Both the position numbers and the translations under genes were made by a program. From NCBI GenBank assembly GCA_052143575.1, contig JBKQSP010000031.1:1-64000 (forward strand): 64,000 nucleotides of DNA. The letters run 5' to 3'. Below, piece after piece: positions 17,151 to 25,413 of the stretch. How positions within the stretch are numbered: position 1 is the stretch's first letter; each line of letters opens with the position of its first letter. This DNA comes from JAKACA01 sp052143575 (GTDB lineage Bacteria; Actinomycetota; Acidimicrobiia; Acidimicrobiales; Bog-793). Under the pieces are notes generated by a model that was given only the letters and a program-made list of their open reading frames with translations, did not search any database and had not been told where the DNA came from.

Positions 17151-17312
17151 ATGGACGAGAAGCGGGACGAGACAGAGACAGAGCTCGAGGGCGACCTGGC
17201 CATCGACGACGAGACAGCCGGAGAGGTCACGGGCGGAAAGGCCGCCGGACCGCACCACTTCCAGCATCACAAGTTCGGCGACCGCGACGTGGCCGGCGGC
17301 CCGAAGAACTAG
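17151..17312 (+). CDS. Double-glycine precursor peptide with His-rich core
   Basis: 53 residues. The acidic leader (MDEKRDETETELEGD, then LAIDDETAGEVTGG) has the hydrophobic/acidic spacing of leaders cut by C39 exporters, ending in Gly28-Gly29. The predicted core is 24 residues, starts KAAGPHHFQHHKF and ends in GGPKN. It holds four His in two pairs, is basic, and has no Cys, Ser or Thr, so lanthionine or azole chemistry on the core is excluded. GAGGAGG lies 8 bases before the ATG, one of the best ribosome binding sites in the window. The gene sits between its likely exporter and a CRP-type regulator. A bacteriocin, signal or metal-binding peptide are all possible. The longer ORF from 16983 has no start support. 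Confidence 0.82.
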   Translation: MDEKRDETETELEGDLAIDDETAGEVTGGKAAGPHHFQHHKFGDRDVAGGPKN

Positions 17313-17332
17313 GACCTCCCGGCGAAACCGCG

Positions 17333-18022
17333 GTGGTGGTGCCTCACCCGGCATCGGCCGACGAGCGAAGCTTCCTCCGCCGGCTCACCGACGCCGAGGC
17401 CTCGAGCCTCGAGCGTCTGAGCCGACGGAGGAGCTATTCGCGCGGTGACATCCTCTTCCGACAGGGCGACGCTGGCGACGAGGTCTTCATCCTGCGAACC
17501 GGGCGCGTCAAAGTGTGCGCCCGGCGCGCCAGCCGTGAAGTCATCCTTGCCGTCCTTGATGCGGGAGCACTCCTCGGCGAGCTGAGCGCCGTCGACGGCG
17601 ACGCCCGCTCGGCCACCGTCGTGGCCCTCGAGGACGTCGAGGTCGACGTCACGACGCATGGGGAGTTCAACGAGCTGCTCGACGAGCACCCCCGTGTGGC
17701 GACTGAGCTGCTGCGCCTCGTCGCCGGCAGGCTGCGCGACACCTCCACGCGCCAGCTCGAGTTCGGGACGATGGACACCCTCGCCCGCCTCTGCGCCAGC
17801 TTGGCCGAGCTGGCCGCCCGCTACGGAGAGGAAGGCCCCGGGGGCATCGTCATCAGCGCGCCGTTCCACCAAGGAGAGCTGGCGTCGTGGTCGGGGATGT
17901 CCCGCGAGGCGGTCGTGAAGGGCTTCCGGCAGCTGCGCAGCCTCGGCTGGCTGTCCATCGACGGCCGCGCCCTTACCCTGCGTGACCCGGACGCCGTCCG
18001 CCGCCGCGCCAACATGCGCTAG
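17333..18022 (+). CDS. CRP/FNR family transcriptional regulator
   Basis: 229 residues from the first of three consecutive GTG codons (17333, 17336, 17339); the exact one is uncertain. The N-terminal cyclic-nucleotide-binding domain has ILFRQGDAGDEVFIL and a phosphate-binding cassette LGELSAVDGDARSAT with the Arg and Gly-Glu of cAMP-binding members. After a long helix, the C-terminal winged helix contains HQGELASWSGMSREAVVKGFRQL and DGRALTLRDPDAV. There are no FNR-type Cys clusters. It starts about 20 bases after the precursor stop, so they probably share a transcript and it may control the cassette. The long ORF start at 16826 lies inside the exporter and is spurious. Confidence 0.92.
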   Translation: MVVPHPASADERSFLRRLTDAEASSLERLSRRRSYSRGDILFRQGDAGDEVFILRTGRVKVCARRASREVILAVLDAGALLGELSAVDGDARSATVVALEDVEVDVTTHGEFNELLDEHPRVATELLRLVAGRLRDTSTRQLEFGTMDTLARLCASLAELAARYGEEGPGGIVISAPFHQGELASWSGMSREAVVKGFRQLRSLGWLSIDGRALTLRDPDAVRRRANMR

Positions 18023-18067
18023 CACCGCCGTGGCCCTGACGAGCAGCGCCCGTGGTCGACAAGCCGT

Positions 18068-18454
18068 TCAACTCGCCGGTGTCGACCCGAAGTACGCCTC
18101 CGAGACGCTCTTCGGCACGACCATGCACCAGGCGTCCAGCACGAGCTCAGCCATCTCGGGCTCGTCGACCTCCGCCAGGCGCACCTCCACCCAGTTGTAG
18201 CGAAGGTCGGCCTTGCCCGGCATGACGAATTTGCGGGGCTCAGAGGCCACGAGGGCTTCGCGCTCCTCCCGCGGGAAGGCAAAGCCCATGACGGTGTCGT
18301 CGCGCGAGAACGCAAGGTAGACGATCCGGCCGACGCGGAACTTCACCCGGTCCCGCACCAAGGCTTCGTAGGAGCGCGGCAGCGTGCTCGCAAGCGCCCG
18401 CACGTCCTCGATCGTCACCACGAAGGGATTCTGCCCTCGACGAGCCGTCGCCAC
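18068..18454 (-). CDS. MmcQ/YjbR family protein
   Basis: 128 residues. Family features: TIEDVRALASTLPRSYEALV at the N-terminus, a central KFRVGRIVYLAFSRD strand, and YNWVEVRLAEVDEPEMAELVLDAW near the end, matching the CyaY-like/MmcQ-YjbR fold (DUF419). Members are small cytoplasmic proteins sometimes called DNA-binding; the real role is unsettled. The start is a GTG at 18454. It converges with the CRP gene, leaving only 45 bases between stops. Confidence 0.87.
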   Translation of the reverse strand: MATARRGQNPFVVTIEDVRALASTLPRSYEALVRDRVKFRVGRIVYLAFSRDDTVMGFAFPREEREALVASEPRKFVMPGKADLRYNWVEVRLAEVDEPEMAELVLDAWCMVVPKSVSEAYFGSTPAS

Positions 18455-18517
18455 CGGTCAGCCACGAGGCAGCAAAGCGTCACGCCGCAGAGTCTCCGGC
18501 TGCACGCAGCCGCCGGC

Positions 18518-20092
18518 TCACGTGGCCGGCGGCGTGGCCGTGCAACCGTCGCAGGGTCCCTTGCCGGCGAAGTAGGCCGGTATCGAGGGCGAGTCCGTGG
18601 GCGGGTTGGTGGGCAGGAGCACGGGAGGGCGGGGCGCCTGCGCGAAGTCGAAATCGTCGACCATGTTGCCGAGGATGGGTTCGTCCTCGCGCACGTCGGG
18701 GCGCGGATCCGGGCGGCCGTCCGTCCTCGGGTCGAGCCTCGCCCCACCGAGGAAGTCGTCCTCGATGAACTTGAGGTAGGCGTCACTGCTGAGGGTCTGC
18801 TGATCGATGAACCCCTTCTTGGCGTACGGGGAGATCACGAGCGCCGGCACGCGCAGGCCGTAGCCGTTCTCGTCGACCTGTGGCGGCACGTCGTTGTCGT
18901 AGAAGCCGCCCCAGTCGTCCCATTGCAGGAAGATGGCGGTCGAGTCCCAGTCCGGGCTCTTCATGGCGGCGTTGATGACGGCCGTCACGTAGGCCTGCCC
19001 CTGGTGGACGCTCGCCGGTGGGTGCTCGCTGTCGGCCGCCGACGGCGTCACCCAGCTCACGGCCGGCAGCGTCCCCGCTTTGGCGGCGGCGAAGTACGAA
19101 TTGAGAGGCTTGATGTTGCCGAGCTGATGGTCCTTCTGGACGTCCTCGAAGATGGGCAAGGGGTTCCAGATGCCCGGTGTCAGGTAGCTCTGAGGAACTG
19201 CTGGGCAGGTCTCGGCCGAGTCGTCGGTGCAGTCGGGCTGATCTCCGGTCTGGACGTAGTACGCCCACGAGACGTGTTTCAGGTACAGCAGCCAGGTGAC
19301 GTCGGTCCAGGCGTCGACGATGTCGGCCGTGCCGGTCCTGAGGGCTTGATCGACTGCCTGCTGCATCTTGGCGACAGATGCCGGCCGGACGATGTTGTTG
19401 ACACAGCTCGACGGGGCGTCGTTCTTGCACTTCGCGGACCAGCCCGAGACGAGATAGAGGTGGTCGGGAAGTGACCAGGACTTCACCGGCTCGAACATGT
19501 GGTCGTCGAGAACGAAGTCCCTCGCATAGGTCCAGTAGTTCGGGATCTCCGCTGCCGTGTGGTACCCCATGACGTCGGGAACCTCGCCGGCGCCCGTGCT
19601 GCAGGCGGGATCGAGGGGGTTTCGGCATCCTGCCGCCGAGTTCTTCGCCTCGTCGCGTTGCACGATGAAGCCGTTCATCTTCCCGCCGTTGACGTCGGCG
19701 ACGGCGTTCGCCTCGCCATGAGGACCGCCGCCGTCGATGTCCTCCTTGTCGTGGTACGGCCGCGTGCAGCCCCCCGTCGCCGGGTTCGGGACGCAGACGG
19801 TCGGCACGCCGTTCTTCATCGCAATGCCGTCCGCCCCCGGATAGGTCCCGAAGTAGTTGTCGAAGGAACGGTTCTCCTGCTCGATGATGATGACGTGCTT
19901 GATCTTGTGGATGCCGGCCGGCACGAGGTAGCTGCCGGTGGGGCCACCGCTCACGCGCTCGAGATGCCCCGAGGCGGTAGGCGTCGTTGTCGCACTGCCG
20001 CCCGCCGTGCAGCCGGCGAGAACGCCGGCGAGCGCGAACGCGACGGCCGCCGTCCGCCACCTGGCGCCGAACCGTGGCGATGGACGACGCAT
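18518..20092 (-). CDS. Phospholipase C/acid phosphatase-type lipoprotein
   Basis: 524 residues. The N-terminus has a lipoprotein signal, AFALAGVLAGC, with Cys at the lipobox, then a Thr/Ser spacer. The catalytic family is the bacterial phosphoesterase/phospholipase C group: HVIIIEQENRSFDNYFGTYPG near the start (the Glu-Asn metal-binding motif), VKSWSLPDHLYLVSG, and WDDWGGFYDNDVPPQV with LRVPALVISPYAKKG. It probably hydrolyses phosphate esters on the outer face of the membrane. The Met at 20092 is chosen because signal and homology begin there; the open frame continues to 21190 only as a shadow of the opposite-strand gene. The C-terminus is Pro-rich. Confidence 0.92.
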   Translation of the reverse strand: MRRPSPRFGARWRTAAVAFALAGVLAGCTAGGSATTTPTASGHLERVSGGPTGSYLVPAGIHKIKHVIIIEQENRSFDNYFGTYPGADGIAMKNGVPTVCVPNPATGGCTRPYHDKEDIDGGGPHGEANAVADVNGGKMNGFIVQRDEAKNSAAGCRNPLDPACSTGAGEVPDVMGYHTAAEIPNYWTYARDFVLDDHMFEPVKSWSLPDHLYLVSGWSAKCKNDAPSSCVNNIVRPASVAKMQQAVDQALRTGTADIVDAWTDVTWLLYLKHVSWAYYVQTGDQPDCTDDSAETCPAVPQSYLTPGIWNPLPIFEDVQKDHQLGNIKPLNSYFAAAKAGTLPAVSWVTPSAADSEHPPASVHQGQAYVTAVINAAMKSPDWDSTAIFLQWDDWGGFYDNDVPPQVDENGYGLRVPALVISPYAKKGFIDQQTLSSDAYLKFIEDDFLGGARLDPRTDGRPDPRPDVREDEPILGNMVDDFDFAQAPRPPVLLPTNPPTDSPSIPAYFAGKGPCDGCTATPPAT

Positions 20093-20185
20093 CACCCAAG
20101 TATGGGGAGCCACCTCTTGAAACTCAACCGCAGTTGTCACTGCCGATCGGGCCGAGAAGAGCTCGGCAGCCCCTGGCCGAGGCGG

Positions 20186-20191
20186 TAGAAC
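20186..20191 (+). promoter_or_regulatory. Possible -10 box, leaderless start at 20198
   Basis: TAGAAC lies 6 bases before the ATG with no ribosome binding site between. It is a weaker match to the TAGAnT type seen elsewhere in the window. Confidence 0.3.
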
Positions 20192-20197
20192 ACTGCA

Positions 20198-21265
20198 ATG
20201 CCAAAACCGGTTGCGGGCGATGGGGGTGGGAGCGGGCCGGGCCTGCCATCGGTGGCGCCCTCGGCGGCCTTGGAGCTGGCGGCCGATCTGAGCGACTCTC
20301 TGCTCTTCCCGGCGGTTCTCGAGCTCGACCGGGCTGACGCCGTTCCTCTCTCGCATCTCGACGCTCTGGCGGCGGCCGGGCTCTACGGTCTCGCCGGCCC
20401 CCCCGAGGCAGGCGGACTCGGCCTCCGACAGGAGGAGGCGCTCGCCGTGATCGAGCGGTTGGCATCCGGCTGCCTCACGACGACGTTCGTCTGGCTGCAG
20501 CATCACGCCTCCGTGCGGGCAGTCAGCAACGCTGACGATCGCCTCGCCGCCGAGTGGCTGCGCCCCCTCTGTGCGGGCGAGCATCGCGCCGGCGTCGCCT
20601 TTGCCGGCCTCCGTCGCCCCGGTCCACCCCTCCTCACGGCCGAGCCTGTCAGACAGGGTTGGGCGCTCAGCGGCACCGCCCCCTGGGTGACGGGGTGGAG
20701 CCGGATCAGCGTGATGCTCGTGGCAGCCCGCGTGCCGGCGATGCCGGGGGTGCCCGTGGTCTGGCTCCTCGTGGACGCCGTCGAGGGCGGCGGCGTCTCG
20801 GTCGAGCGCCTTCGCCTCGAGGCGCTCGACGCCAGCGTGACCGTGAGGGCCACGTTCGAGGGAGCCGTCGTCCCAGCTGACCGCCTCGTCGCCATCGAGC
20901 CGTTTGCCGACTGGCAGGGGCGCGACGCCGCCGGCCTGCGGACGAACGGTTGCCTTGCCCTTGGTCTCGCCCTGCGGTGTGCGAGCCTGCTCGGCGCCAC
21001 GACACGCCCCTCCATCGAGCGGTCCGTCGCTGCCTGCCGAGGCCGTCTCGACACGGCCGGTGCGGGACAACTCCCTCGGGCGAGGGCGGCCGCTGCCGAG
21101 TTGGCTCTGGCGGCGGCCACGTCGCTCGTCATCGAGACCGGAGGCGGCGCCCTGCTCCTCGAGTCCGTCGCCCAGCTCCTGGCCCGCCAAGCCATCTTCC
21201 TGCTCGTCTTCGGGCAGACGGCGGCCATCAAGTCGGAGCAGCTGCGGCTACGGGCGATGACCTGA
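20198..21265 (+). CDS. Acyl-CoA dehydrogenase-like flavoprotein
   Basis: 355 residues. The layout follows the acyl-CoA dehydrogenase fold: an N-terminal helical part with LAAAGLYGLAGPPEAGGLGL, the central beta part with GWALSGTAPWVTGWSRI (flavin/substrate contact region) and VEGAVVPADRL-like FEGAVVPADRL, and a shortened C-terminal helical part. The usual Arg-Gly-rich flavin site and catalytic Glu region are not clear, and the protein is about 25-40 residues shorter than typical enzymes. It may oxidise an acyl-CoA or a related thioester, or be a non-redox relative. It is divergent from the phospholipase gene with a 105-bp gap. Confidence 0.75.
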   Translation: MPKPVAGDGGGSGPGLPSVAPSAALELAADLSDSLLFPAVLELDRADAVPLSHLDALAAAGLYGLAGPPEAGGLGLRQEEALAVIERLASGCLTTTFVWLQHHASVRAVSNADDRLAAEWLRPLCAGEHRAGVAFAGLRRPGPPLLTAEPVRQGWALSGTAPWVTGWSRISVMLVAARVPAMPGVPVVWLLVDAVEGGGVSVERLRLEALDASVTVRATFEGAVVPADRLVAIEPFADWQGRDAAGLRTNGCLALGLALRCASLLGATTRPSIERSVAACRGRLDTAGAGQLPRARAAAAELALAAATSLVIETGGGALLLESVAQLLARQAIFLLVFGQTAAIKSEQLRLRAMT

Positions 21266-21275
21266 CCCGTCGCGA

Positions 21276-21359
21276 GGGTCCTTGACCCGCATGATGCGGT
21301 GAACAAGGCTGACCCGGCGGATGAGTAGCCGCTGCTCATGCTGCCGGGCCGACGGCCCG
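21276..21359 (+). other. Structured leader: consecutive hairpins before the beta-helix gene
   Basis: Four predicted stem-loops in 84 bases: GGGTC-CTT-GACCC (21276-21288), CCGCAT-G-ATGCGG (21287-21299, mutually exclusive with the first at its edge), a longer stem joining GGCGGATGAG to CTCATGCTGCC (about 21316-21344), and CGGGCC-GAC-GGCCCG (21345-21359). They could end the 20198 transcript, or be a cis-regulatory leader for the gene at 21415. No known riboswitch class was recognised. Confidence 0.45.
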
Positions 21360-21414
21360 CTATGAAGCTCACGTTCGCATCGCGGGAGCCCGCCCTGACG
21401 GCCAAGGAGTTGCA

Positions 21415-24219
21415 ATGCTGCGACGGATGACACCATCACACCCGGCGAGGATACGTTTCGCGCGGGCGTGTGCCCTGCTTGCGGGGCTCTCGGCCGCCGC
21501 ACTGGCGCCGACGACCGTGGCGGCGGCAACCGTTGCGCCCACCGCGACCGGGCGCCCGCAATCCAGCCTCCACGGCCTCCACACCCTCCAACTTCCAAAA
21601 GGCCGCCTTCCCCTCCAAGAGCTGGCCGCCTTCGGCAGCGGCGTGACAGCCACCGTCGCACACCTCCGTGACTCGGGAGCCGCGAGAGCGACCGCCGGCA
21701 GGGCCAGCGACCGTTCTCGAACCGCTGTCGCCCGGCCCCGCTTGCCGAAGTCGGTGACGACGTTCGCGGTCAATTCGACGGCCGACGATCCGAACGCCTC
21801 CGCCACGAGCACGCTGTGCAGGGCCACGAACGGCAAGTGCACGTTGCGGGCAGCCGTCACGGCCGCCGACAACCTCAACAAGGCAGCGGTCGTCAAGCTG
21901 CCTGCTGGCAGCTTCGTGCTCAGCGACACGACGGCCGGCACCATGATCGTCACCGATGCGGGCGCCCTCTCGATCGAAGGCGTCTCGCCCGCCAAGACGA
22001 CCATCTCCGTGAAATCGGGCGACGCCATCGAGCCGTTCGCCATCAGCGAGAACGCCAAGAGCCAGAGCGGCGTGCTCTTCCTCAGCGGCCTCACGATCCG
22101 CGACGGCTCGGCGACCGATGGGGGTGCGCTCGCCCTCTTGAGCCAGGACGCCACGGCTGTGGTCACCGACGTCACGCTCGAGTCGAACATCGCGACAAAC
22201 GGTGGCGCCATCTTCATGGACAGCGGTCACCTCTGGCTGACGGACTCGACCGTCTCGGGTAACAAGGCGGTCTCGGGCGGGGGGATCCTCGTCGACGATG
22301 GGACGGTCGTCATTGCGGACTCGTCGATCGTCGGCAACTCGGCGAGTCAGAGCGGCGGCGGGCTCTTCATGGTGGAAAGCACAGGGACGATCGGCGGCGG
22401 CGCCGTGTCGTTCAACTCGGCCGGAACGAGCTCAACGGCCGGTGACGGCGGCGGCATCGCCCTCGTGGAGGAAGCTTCCCTCAGCCTGAGCGGGACGAAC
22501 GTCAACTCCAACACGGTCCGCCACGACGGAGAGGGCGGTGGCCTCGTCGGCGTTGCCTCCGAGATCGACATAGCGGGGGGTCAACTCTCGCACAACGCCG
22601 CCCCCGGCGGGGCCGGCGGCGGGGCCCTGCTTGAGAACGTCGAGGCGATGCTCAGCAACGTCGCGGCCAACTCGAACACAGGAGCCCTCGGCGGAATCGC
22701 CTTGATCGGCCAGGACGGCGTCACGAGCACGCTCGACATCCTCGGCGGATCGATCTCCCACAACTCCTCGGAGGCGGTCCTCGCCTTCGGGGAGTCTGCC
22801 GGGAGCTCCGTCAGCCTCGACATCGCCGGAACCGAGCTGGAGAACGACACGACGACCACCTCTGCGGAGATTCCCTGCGGGTCTGCCGTGTGCGCCGCCG
22901 CTTCTGCGGGAGGCGCCTTCCAGCTCACCCTCGCCAGGGACACGATCGAGGGAGACAGCGCTCACATCTCGACGCAGCTCGGCGGCGCCGTCGAGGTCAT
23001 CGCCACGGAGGGCGGCTCCGGATCGGCCGATCTGCAAGGCGACACGGTGGATTACGACTCTGCAACCGGGGTGAAAGGAAGCGCCGGCGCCATCCTGATG
23101 GCGAGCGTGGCCGACCCGACAGCGACGCCGCCAGAGTATTCGCCGCTCGCGATCAACGTGACCGATTCGACGTTCGAGCATGACTCGGTCGGAGCGGGCG
23201 GCGACGGAGGCGCAATCGGCATCACCACGGGTACGACGTCCGGGGACCAGACAGAGACCTCCCTCGTGATGTCGGGGGACACGTTCGAACACGACGTCAC
23301 CGGCACTCCTTCGAGCACGGCCGACGACTACGGCGGCGCCCTCGCCATCGCCCCGACGACGACCGGCTCGATCACGGACAGCACCTTCAGCGACAACACC
23401 GCCCTTGGGCACGAGGGCGTGGGCGGTGCGATCTTCGACGAGGACGAGGCCGTCTTCAGCTACGCCGGGGACAGCTTCACCTCGAACTCGGCCGGGGTGG
23501 CCGGCGGTGCGTTGGTGGTCGAGTCCCTTGGAGACGCGATCACGCAGTGCTCCTTCTCGCACAACACGGCGGCGAGCGGGGCGGGTGCGATCTTCCTCCT
23601 CGAGTCCCTGTTCTCCATATCCGACTCCACCATCAGCGCAAGTTCCGTCTCGAGCGCCGACGGGGGGGCGGGCGGCATCGAGCTGGGCCTCGCCCAGGGG
23701 ACTATCTCGAACTCGACCATCAGCGGCAACTCTGCTGGAAAGAGCGGCGTCGCTGGTGGGATCGCCGTGTTCGACTCCCTCGTGGCGCTCGACTCGGACA
23801 CGATCACGTCGAACCATGCCAAGCTCGGCTCCGGTCTCTACACGGAAAGCGACGGGCAAGACGCTTCCATCAGGAACTCGATCATCAGCCACAACACGAC
23901 CAAGGCGACGGGCGGCTCGGAGAACGACTGTGCGCTCTCCACCACGACCGGCGAGATCGCCGTCGCCGCCACCTCGGAGGGCGGCAACGTCCTCGGCTCT
24001 TCCAAGTGCGTGCTGCAGGCAGCGCCCAGCGACAAGATGTCGGCCAACCCGAAGCTCGCCCCCCTGGCGAACAACGGAGGCTCGACCGAGACCATGGCGC
24101 TCCAACCGGGCTCGCCTGCCCTCAAGATCGCCCTCGCCTGCCTCCCGACCGATCAGCGAGGCAAGGCCCGGCCGGCAACGAATTGCGACTCGGGCGCCTT
24201 CGAACTGACCAAGGCGTGA
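21415..24219 (+). CDS. Secreted right-handed beta-helix repeat protein
   Basis: 934 residues with AAGGAG 5 bases before the ATG. Signal peptide about 1-38. At about 136-154 is a CSLREA-type motif (CRATNGKCTLRAAVTAADN), typical of the N-terminal cap of polymorphic-outer-membrane/choice-of-anchor beta-helix proteins. The body is a run of short repeats rich in Gly, Ser, Asn and Asp, of the type GGAIFMDSGHLWLTDSTVSGN, ending with a capping block PKLAPLANNGGSTETMALQPGSPA and CDSGAFEL. It is likely an extracellular adhesin or a carbohydrate-binding/lyase-like helix without visible catalytic residues. No membrane anchor or sorting signal is present at the C-terminus. Confidence 0.88.
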   Translation: MLRRMTPSHPARIRFARACALLAGLSAAALAPTTVAAATVAPTATGRPQSSLHGLHTLQLPKGRLPLQELAAFGSGVTATVAHLRDSGAARATAGRASDRSRTAVARPRLPKSVTTFAVNSTADDPNASATSTLCRATNGKCTLRAAVTAADNLNKAAVVKLPAGSFVLSDTTAGTMIVTDAGALSIEGVSPAKTTISVKSGDAIEPFAISENAKSQSGVLFLSGLTIRDGSATDGGALALLSQDATAVVTDVTLESNIATNGGAIFMDSGHLWLTDSTVSGNKAVSGGGILVDDGTVVIADSSIVGNSASQSGGGLFMVESTGTIGGGAVSFNSAGTSSTAGDGGGIALVEEASLSLSGTNVNSNTVRHDGEGGGLVGVASEIDIAGGQLSHNAAPGGAGGGALLENVEAMLSNVAANSNTGALGGIALIGQDGVTSTLDILGGSISHNSSEAVLAFGESAGSSVSLDIAGTELENDTTTTSAEIPCGSAVCAAASAGGAFQLTLARDTIEGDSAHISTQLGGAVEVIATEGGSGSADLQGDTVDYDSATGVKGSAGAILMASVADPTATPPEYSPLAINVTDSTFEHDSVGAGGDGGAIGITTGTTSGDQTETSLVMSGDTFEHDVTGTPSSTADDYGGALAIAPTTTGSITDSTFSDNTALGHEGVGGAIFDEDEAVFSYAGDSFTSNSAGVAGGALVVESLGDAITQCSFSHNTAASGAGAIFLLESLFSISDSTISASSVSSADGGAGGIELGLAQGTISNSTISGNSAGKSGVAGGIAVFDSLVALDSDTITSNHAKLGSGLYTESDGQDASIRNSIISHNTTKATGGSENDCALSTTTGEIAVAATSEGGNVLGSSKCVLQAAPSDKMSANPKLAPLANNGGSTETMALQPGSPALKIALACLPTDQRGKARPATNCDSGAFELTKA

Positions 24220-24236
24220 CGAGACGGCAGTAGCCG

Positions 24237-24250
24237 CCGCCGGCCGGCGG
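24237..24250. terminator. Palindrome between convergent genes
   Basis: The 14-base palindrome CCGCCGGCCGGCGG sits in the 33-base gap between two convergent genes. It could act as a bidirectional terminator. There is no U-tract. Confidence 0.45.
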
Positions 24251-24252
24251 TG

Positions 24253-25155
24253 TCAGGCGTAGCGAAACGAGAGGGCGTTCGAGGTTCCGGACTCCGTGCT
24301 GATCGTCAGTGGGACGGTCGAGGTTGACCCCGGAAGCGTCGGCACCGTGACCATGCAGGTCGTCTGGGAGGGACAATATGTCCGCGCCGGTTGCGCCCCG
24401 AAGCGGGCGAGCACGAGGCCGTTCCGGCTGAAGAAGTTCGTGCCGTGCACGACGACAACCGTGCCGGCGCCGGCCGCCGAGGGCGAGACCGAGGAGAGCT
24501 GCGGGAAGCTGCCCGGCGCTGGCGTAGTCGTCGTCGTGCTCACCGTTGACGACGTGGTCGTCGTGCTCGGCGTTGACGACGTGGTCGTCGAGACGGTGCT
24601 GGAGGGGCTCGGCCGCGTCGACTGCGGCGGCGTCGGCAGCGTGCTGGGAGGAGACGTCGTTGCCGAGCGGGCATGTGCCGGCGGGCGCGAACGGCTCGAG
24701 GACGGCGACGGCCCCGGGACACCGGCGAGTCGGAGGGCTACGAATACGACGACGAGGAGCGCCACGATGGCGACGGCGAGCGTGAACCCGCCGGGGACGG
24801 CGAAGGGGATCGAGCGCCGCCTGCGAGGCGGGGGCAGGCGAAGCCCGCCACGAGGCGGTGCACCCGCCCCGGCCTGGGGCGGGGTTCGCCCGCTGTACGA
24901 CGCCGCCGGTGATCCGGCCAAGCGTCCGGCGCCTGGCGCCGCCTCCGGCAAGGACCGTATGACGGCGGGCGGCCGAAGGGGCCGCGATGCTGACCCCGTC
25001 ATCGCTGAGGAGGCCGCCGACGTGCCTGACGCCTCGCGCGCCTTTCGGACGGCCTCCCCCAAAGCGTCCAGTGTGCGCTGGTCAGGCGGCGAGCCGTCGG
25101 CGCTCTGCTCGGCCCGTTTTCCAGTTCTCAGGCGGCGGAGACCCTTGCCGCTCAT
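24253..25155 (-). CDS. Single-pass membrane protein with extracytoplasmic IPT/TIG domain
   Basis: 300 residues from the ATG at 25155. Order: a basic, Pro/Arg/Ser-rich cytoplasmic region (1-113), one transmembrane segment (VAIVALLVVVFVALRLAGV, about 120-140), a Ser/Thr/Pro linker of about 75 residues with long Thr runs, and an IPT/TIG domain (about 215-300; PQLSSVSPSAAGAGTVVVVHG, then a Cys pair in YCPSQTTCMV). A minus-strand TACACT box lies 16 bases upstream of the start. The linker looks like a cell-wall-spanning stalk. The TIG domain resembles those of the S53 protease at 6782. Role unknown; a wall-associated receptor or anti-sigma-like topology is possible. Confidence 0.75.
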   Translation of the reverse strand: MSGKGLRRLRTGKRAEQSADGSPPDQRTLDALGEAVRKAREASGTSAASSAMTGSASRPLRPPAVIRSLPEAAPGAGRLAGSPAASYSGRTPPQAGAGAPPRGGLRLPPPRRRRSIPFAVPGGFTLAVAIVALLVVVFVALRLAGVPGPSPSSSRSRPPAHARSATTSPPSTLPTPPQSTRPSPSSTVSTTTSSTPSTTTTSSTVSTTTTTPAPGSFPQLSSVSPSAAGAGTVVVVHGTNFFSRNGLVLARFGAQPARTYCPSQTTCMVTVPTLPGSTSTVPLTISTESGTSNALSFRYA

Positions 25156-25352
25156 TCGGTTCGCTCGGCTGAGTGTATGGCCTGGGGGTTCCCCGGCTCG
25201 TGGTGAGCGAGGGCGCTCATACGGACGGTCTCCTCTGTGCAGCGCGCAGGGGCGAGCGGCTGCGCGCCCCTGTTCACGCGACCCAGGGTAGGACTCTTCA
25301 TGGTCGCTCTGATCGCGGCCCGCCTCGCCGATTCGGGCAGGCGCTGACGCCG

Positions 25353-25382
25353 GCGCGGCGGTACCGTGCGCGGCGGTACCGT
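25353..25382. repeat. 15-bp tandem repeat with CGGTACCG palindromes
   Basis: Two perfect copies of a 15-base unit (GCGCGGCGGTACCGT), each carrying the palindrome CGGTACCG, lie 32-60 bases before the GTG at 25414. Tandem palindromes at 15-bp spacing could be an operator. The same octamer is the core of a 14-bp palindrome at 33440-33453. Confidence 0.45.
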
Positions 25383-25413
25383 GCGAGGCGTCGCCGTTGC
25401 CGATGGAGGTCAC

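Noticed and set aside
16983..17312. A 109-residue version of the precursor peptide starting inside the exporter end
   Set aside because: The extra N-terminal part is not leader-like, and the ATG at 17151 has a strong GAGGAGG site.
17387..18022. FNR-type oxygen sensing by the CRP/FNR regulator
   Set aside because: No N-terminal Cys cluster; the pocket looks like the cAMP-binding type.
18518..21190. An 890-residue minus-strand protein joining the phospholipase to the region opposite the acyl-CoA dehydrogenase-like gene
   Set aside because: The lipoprotein signal and homology start at 20092; the upstream part mirrors the opposite gene.
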